A DNA stretch of 5,375 nt from ARS1285 sp039796495 (GTDB taxonomy: Archaea; Nanobdellota; Nanobdellia; Pacearchaeales; GW2011-AR1): NCBI GenBank assembly GCA_039796495.1, contig JBDKJQ010000004.1, forward strand, positions 1 through 5,375, in the 5' to 3' direction. The stretch's first letter is position 1. The number at the start of each line of letters is the position of its first letter. Below, in pieces: positions 4,765 to 5,375 of the stretch. The position numbers and the translations under genes were made by a program. The notes under the pieces were generated by a model. That model had not been told where the DNA came from. It saw only the letters and a list, made by a program, of their open reading frames with translations, and did no database searches.

Positions 4765-5211
4765 ATGATCATCACCACTAATCTCAATCAAGCCCGCAAG
4801 CAAATCGAGCAGTTAAAAAAAGCAGGCAAAGAAATAATAGTGCAGGCGCAGGATCCTGAATTCAACAGAGCTATTCTTGAAATACCCGAAGTCGATGTAT
4901 TAGTAAGCCCTGAACTCCACAACAGAAAAGACAAATTAAAAGAAAGAGATTCTGGCCTGAATGAAGTATTATGCAAAATAGCAAAAAAAAATAATATAAA
5001 GATTGGCATTGATCTCGAAAAAATAAAAAGCCTACCCAAAAAAGAAAAAGCACAAGCAATTTCCCGTCTGCAACAGAATATTCTCTTATGCAAAAAAACA
5101 GGTTGTGAACTCACAATATTTCCGCAAAAAAAATATGCGAAACAAAAGATAATGGAATTTCTTATAAGCCTAGGAAGCTCGACTCAGATAGCAAAAAAAG
5201 CAGCAGAATAA
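4765..5211 (+). CDS. rnp3: RNase P protein component 3 (Rpp30 family), short form
   Basis: This protein subunit of the RNase P ribonucleoprotein helps the RNA subunit mature tRNA 5' ends; in other archaea it partners with the Pop5 homologue (component 2). Counting from ATG 4765 it has 148 residues. The core family signature is VDVLVSPE (42-49), then HNRKDKLKERDSGLNEVLCKIAKKNNIKIGID (51-82), matching 'RKD-x-x-x-x-R-x-SGLN-x-VL-x-x-IAK-x-N-x-x-I-x-I'. A final helix-strand region (ISRLQQNILLCKKTGCELTIFP) fits the C-terminal half of the TIM-barrel-like fold. Typical archaeal members are about 200-230 residues and start with a 'DLHVH'-like strand; this one lacks that strand and seems reduced. An in-frame ATG at 4708 would add 19 residues but reads through the divergent promoter and overlaps the opposite gene, so I reject it. 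The mRNA is probably leaderless. Confidence 0.9.
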   Translation: MIITTNLNQARKQIEQLKKAGKEIIVQAQDPEFNRAILEIPEVDVLVSPELHNRKDKLKERDSGLNEVLCKIAKKNNIKIGIDLEKIKSLPKKEKAQAISRLQQNILLCKKTGCELTIFPQKKYAKQKIMEFLISLGSSTQIAKKAAE

Positions 5212-5267
5212 TGTTTCCAGAATGCGATTAATCCTAAGCAGCACCTATAGATCTGGTGATTATAGCG

Positions 5268-5281
5268 TTTTGGCACCAAAA
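5268..5281. promoter_or_regulatory. Palindrome upstream of the right-edge gene, possible operator
   Basis: TTTTGGCACCAAAA is an inverted repeat with 6-bp arms around CA. It sits five bases before the TATA-like box at 5287, where archaeal activators or the BRE-binding factor act. The loop is too small for an RNA hairpin, so a protein-binding site is more likely. The rest of 5212-5315 shows only short pairings (CACC/GGTG at 5242-5245 and 5255-5258) and no RNA gene. Confidence 0.35.
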
Positions 5282-5286
5282 AGGCT

Positions 5287-5294
5287 TATATTTT
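5287..5294 (+). promoter_or_regulatory. TATA box of the right-edge gene
   Basis: TATATTTT (in TTATATTTTAG) is centred about 26 nt before the ATG at 5316, in line with the leaderless spacing of the other promoters here. Confidence 0.5.
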
Positions 5295-5315
5295 AGCTAA
5301 ACTACGACGATAGTA

Positions 5316-5375
5316 ATGAAAAAAGTGTTGTCAGACATGCATTTCTTGGGTAGAAAATGCATATTTTGTGATAAA
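5316..5375 (+). CDS. 5' end of a CxxC protein, cut by the window edge
   Basis: Only 20 codons are visible, open to the edge: MKKVLSDMHFLGRKCIFCDK. The Cys-Ile-Phe-Cys pair could be half of a zinc ribbon or similar metal site; nothing more can be said about function. A TATA box about 26 nt upstream supports the ATG at 5316; a second in-frame ATG is at 5337. It follows rnp3 on the same strand after a 104-nt gap but has its own promoter. Confidence 0.55.
   Translation, partial: MKKVLSDMHFLGRKCIFCDK

Noticed and set aside
5337..5362. Inverted repeat ATGCATTT/AAATGCAT in the right-edge gene
   Set aside because: It is only 8 bp, built on the self-complementary ATGCAT, and falls in a probable coding region.

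Overview
The window looks like archaeal DNA, probably from a small-genome DPANN-type archaeon (Woesearchaeota- or Pacearchaeota-like). The main evidence is an RNase P subunit of the archaeal/eukaryal Rpp30 family, a DUF357 protein, an archaeal-type UMP kinase, TATA-like promoter boxes at a nearly fixed distance from start codons, few clear Shine-Dalgarno sites, and AT-rich, tightly packed coding with short gaps. The phylum is inferred from gene content and protein style; no rRNA or other marker is present to settle it.

Layout. At 1-199 a small helical protein of unknown function runs rightward and may continue beyond the left edge. It converges on a leftward two-gene unit: a cytosolic protein with a PrcB C-terminal-like domain (974-1360), followed 9 nt downstream by UppP, the polyprenyl-diphosphate phosphatase (206-964). 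A palindromic TATA element at 1383-1392 separates this unit from a rightward pair (1429-1773 and 1770-2600). That pair overlaps by ATGA and encodes a coiled-coil protein and a three-part protein: helical head, Pro/Gln-rich linker, folded C-terminal domain. The C-terminal domain resembles the N-terminal domain of type II/IV secretion ATPases but has no ATPase core.

The gap 2601-2862 is unusual. It holds a terminator-like hairpin, a promoter, an unrecognised 51-residue reading frame (2701-2856), a 14-bp perfect inverted repeat inside that frame, and a cluster of competing small hairpins running into the promoter of the DUF357 gene (2863-3141). The DUF357 gene overlaps tail-to-tail with a leftward unknown gene (3131-3580). 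UMP kinase (3716-4405) follows, then a leftward 99-residue unknown protein (4415-4714), RNase P component 3 in a short form (4765-5211), and the first 20 codons of a CxxC protein cut by the right edge (5316-5375).

The known genes are housekeeping: pyrimidine nucleotide supply, tRNA 5' processing and lipid-carrier recycling. No mobile element, CRISPR array, rRNA or tRNA was seen. The most interesting points are the 2701-2862 region, the secretion-ATPase-like protein pair, the pairing of a PrcB-like protein with UppP, and the fixed 25.5-27.5 nt TATA-to-ATG spacing, which predicts that nearly all first genes here are leaderless.
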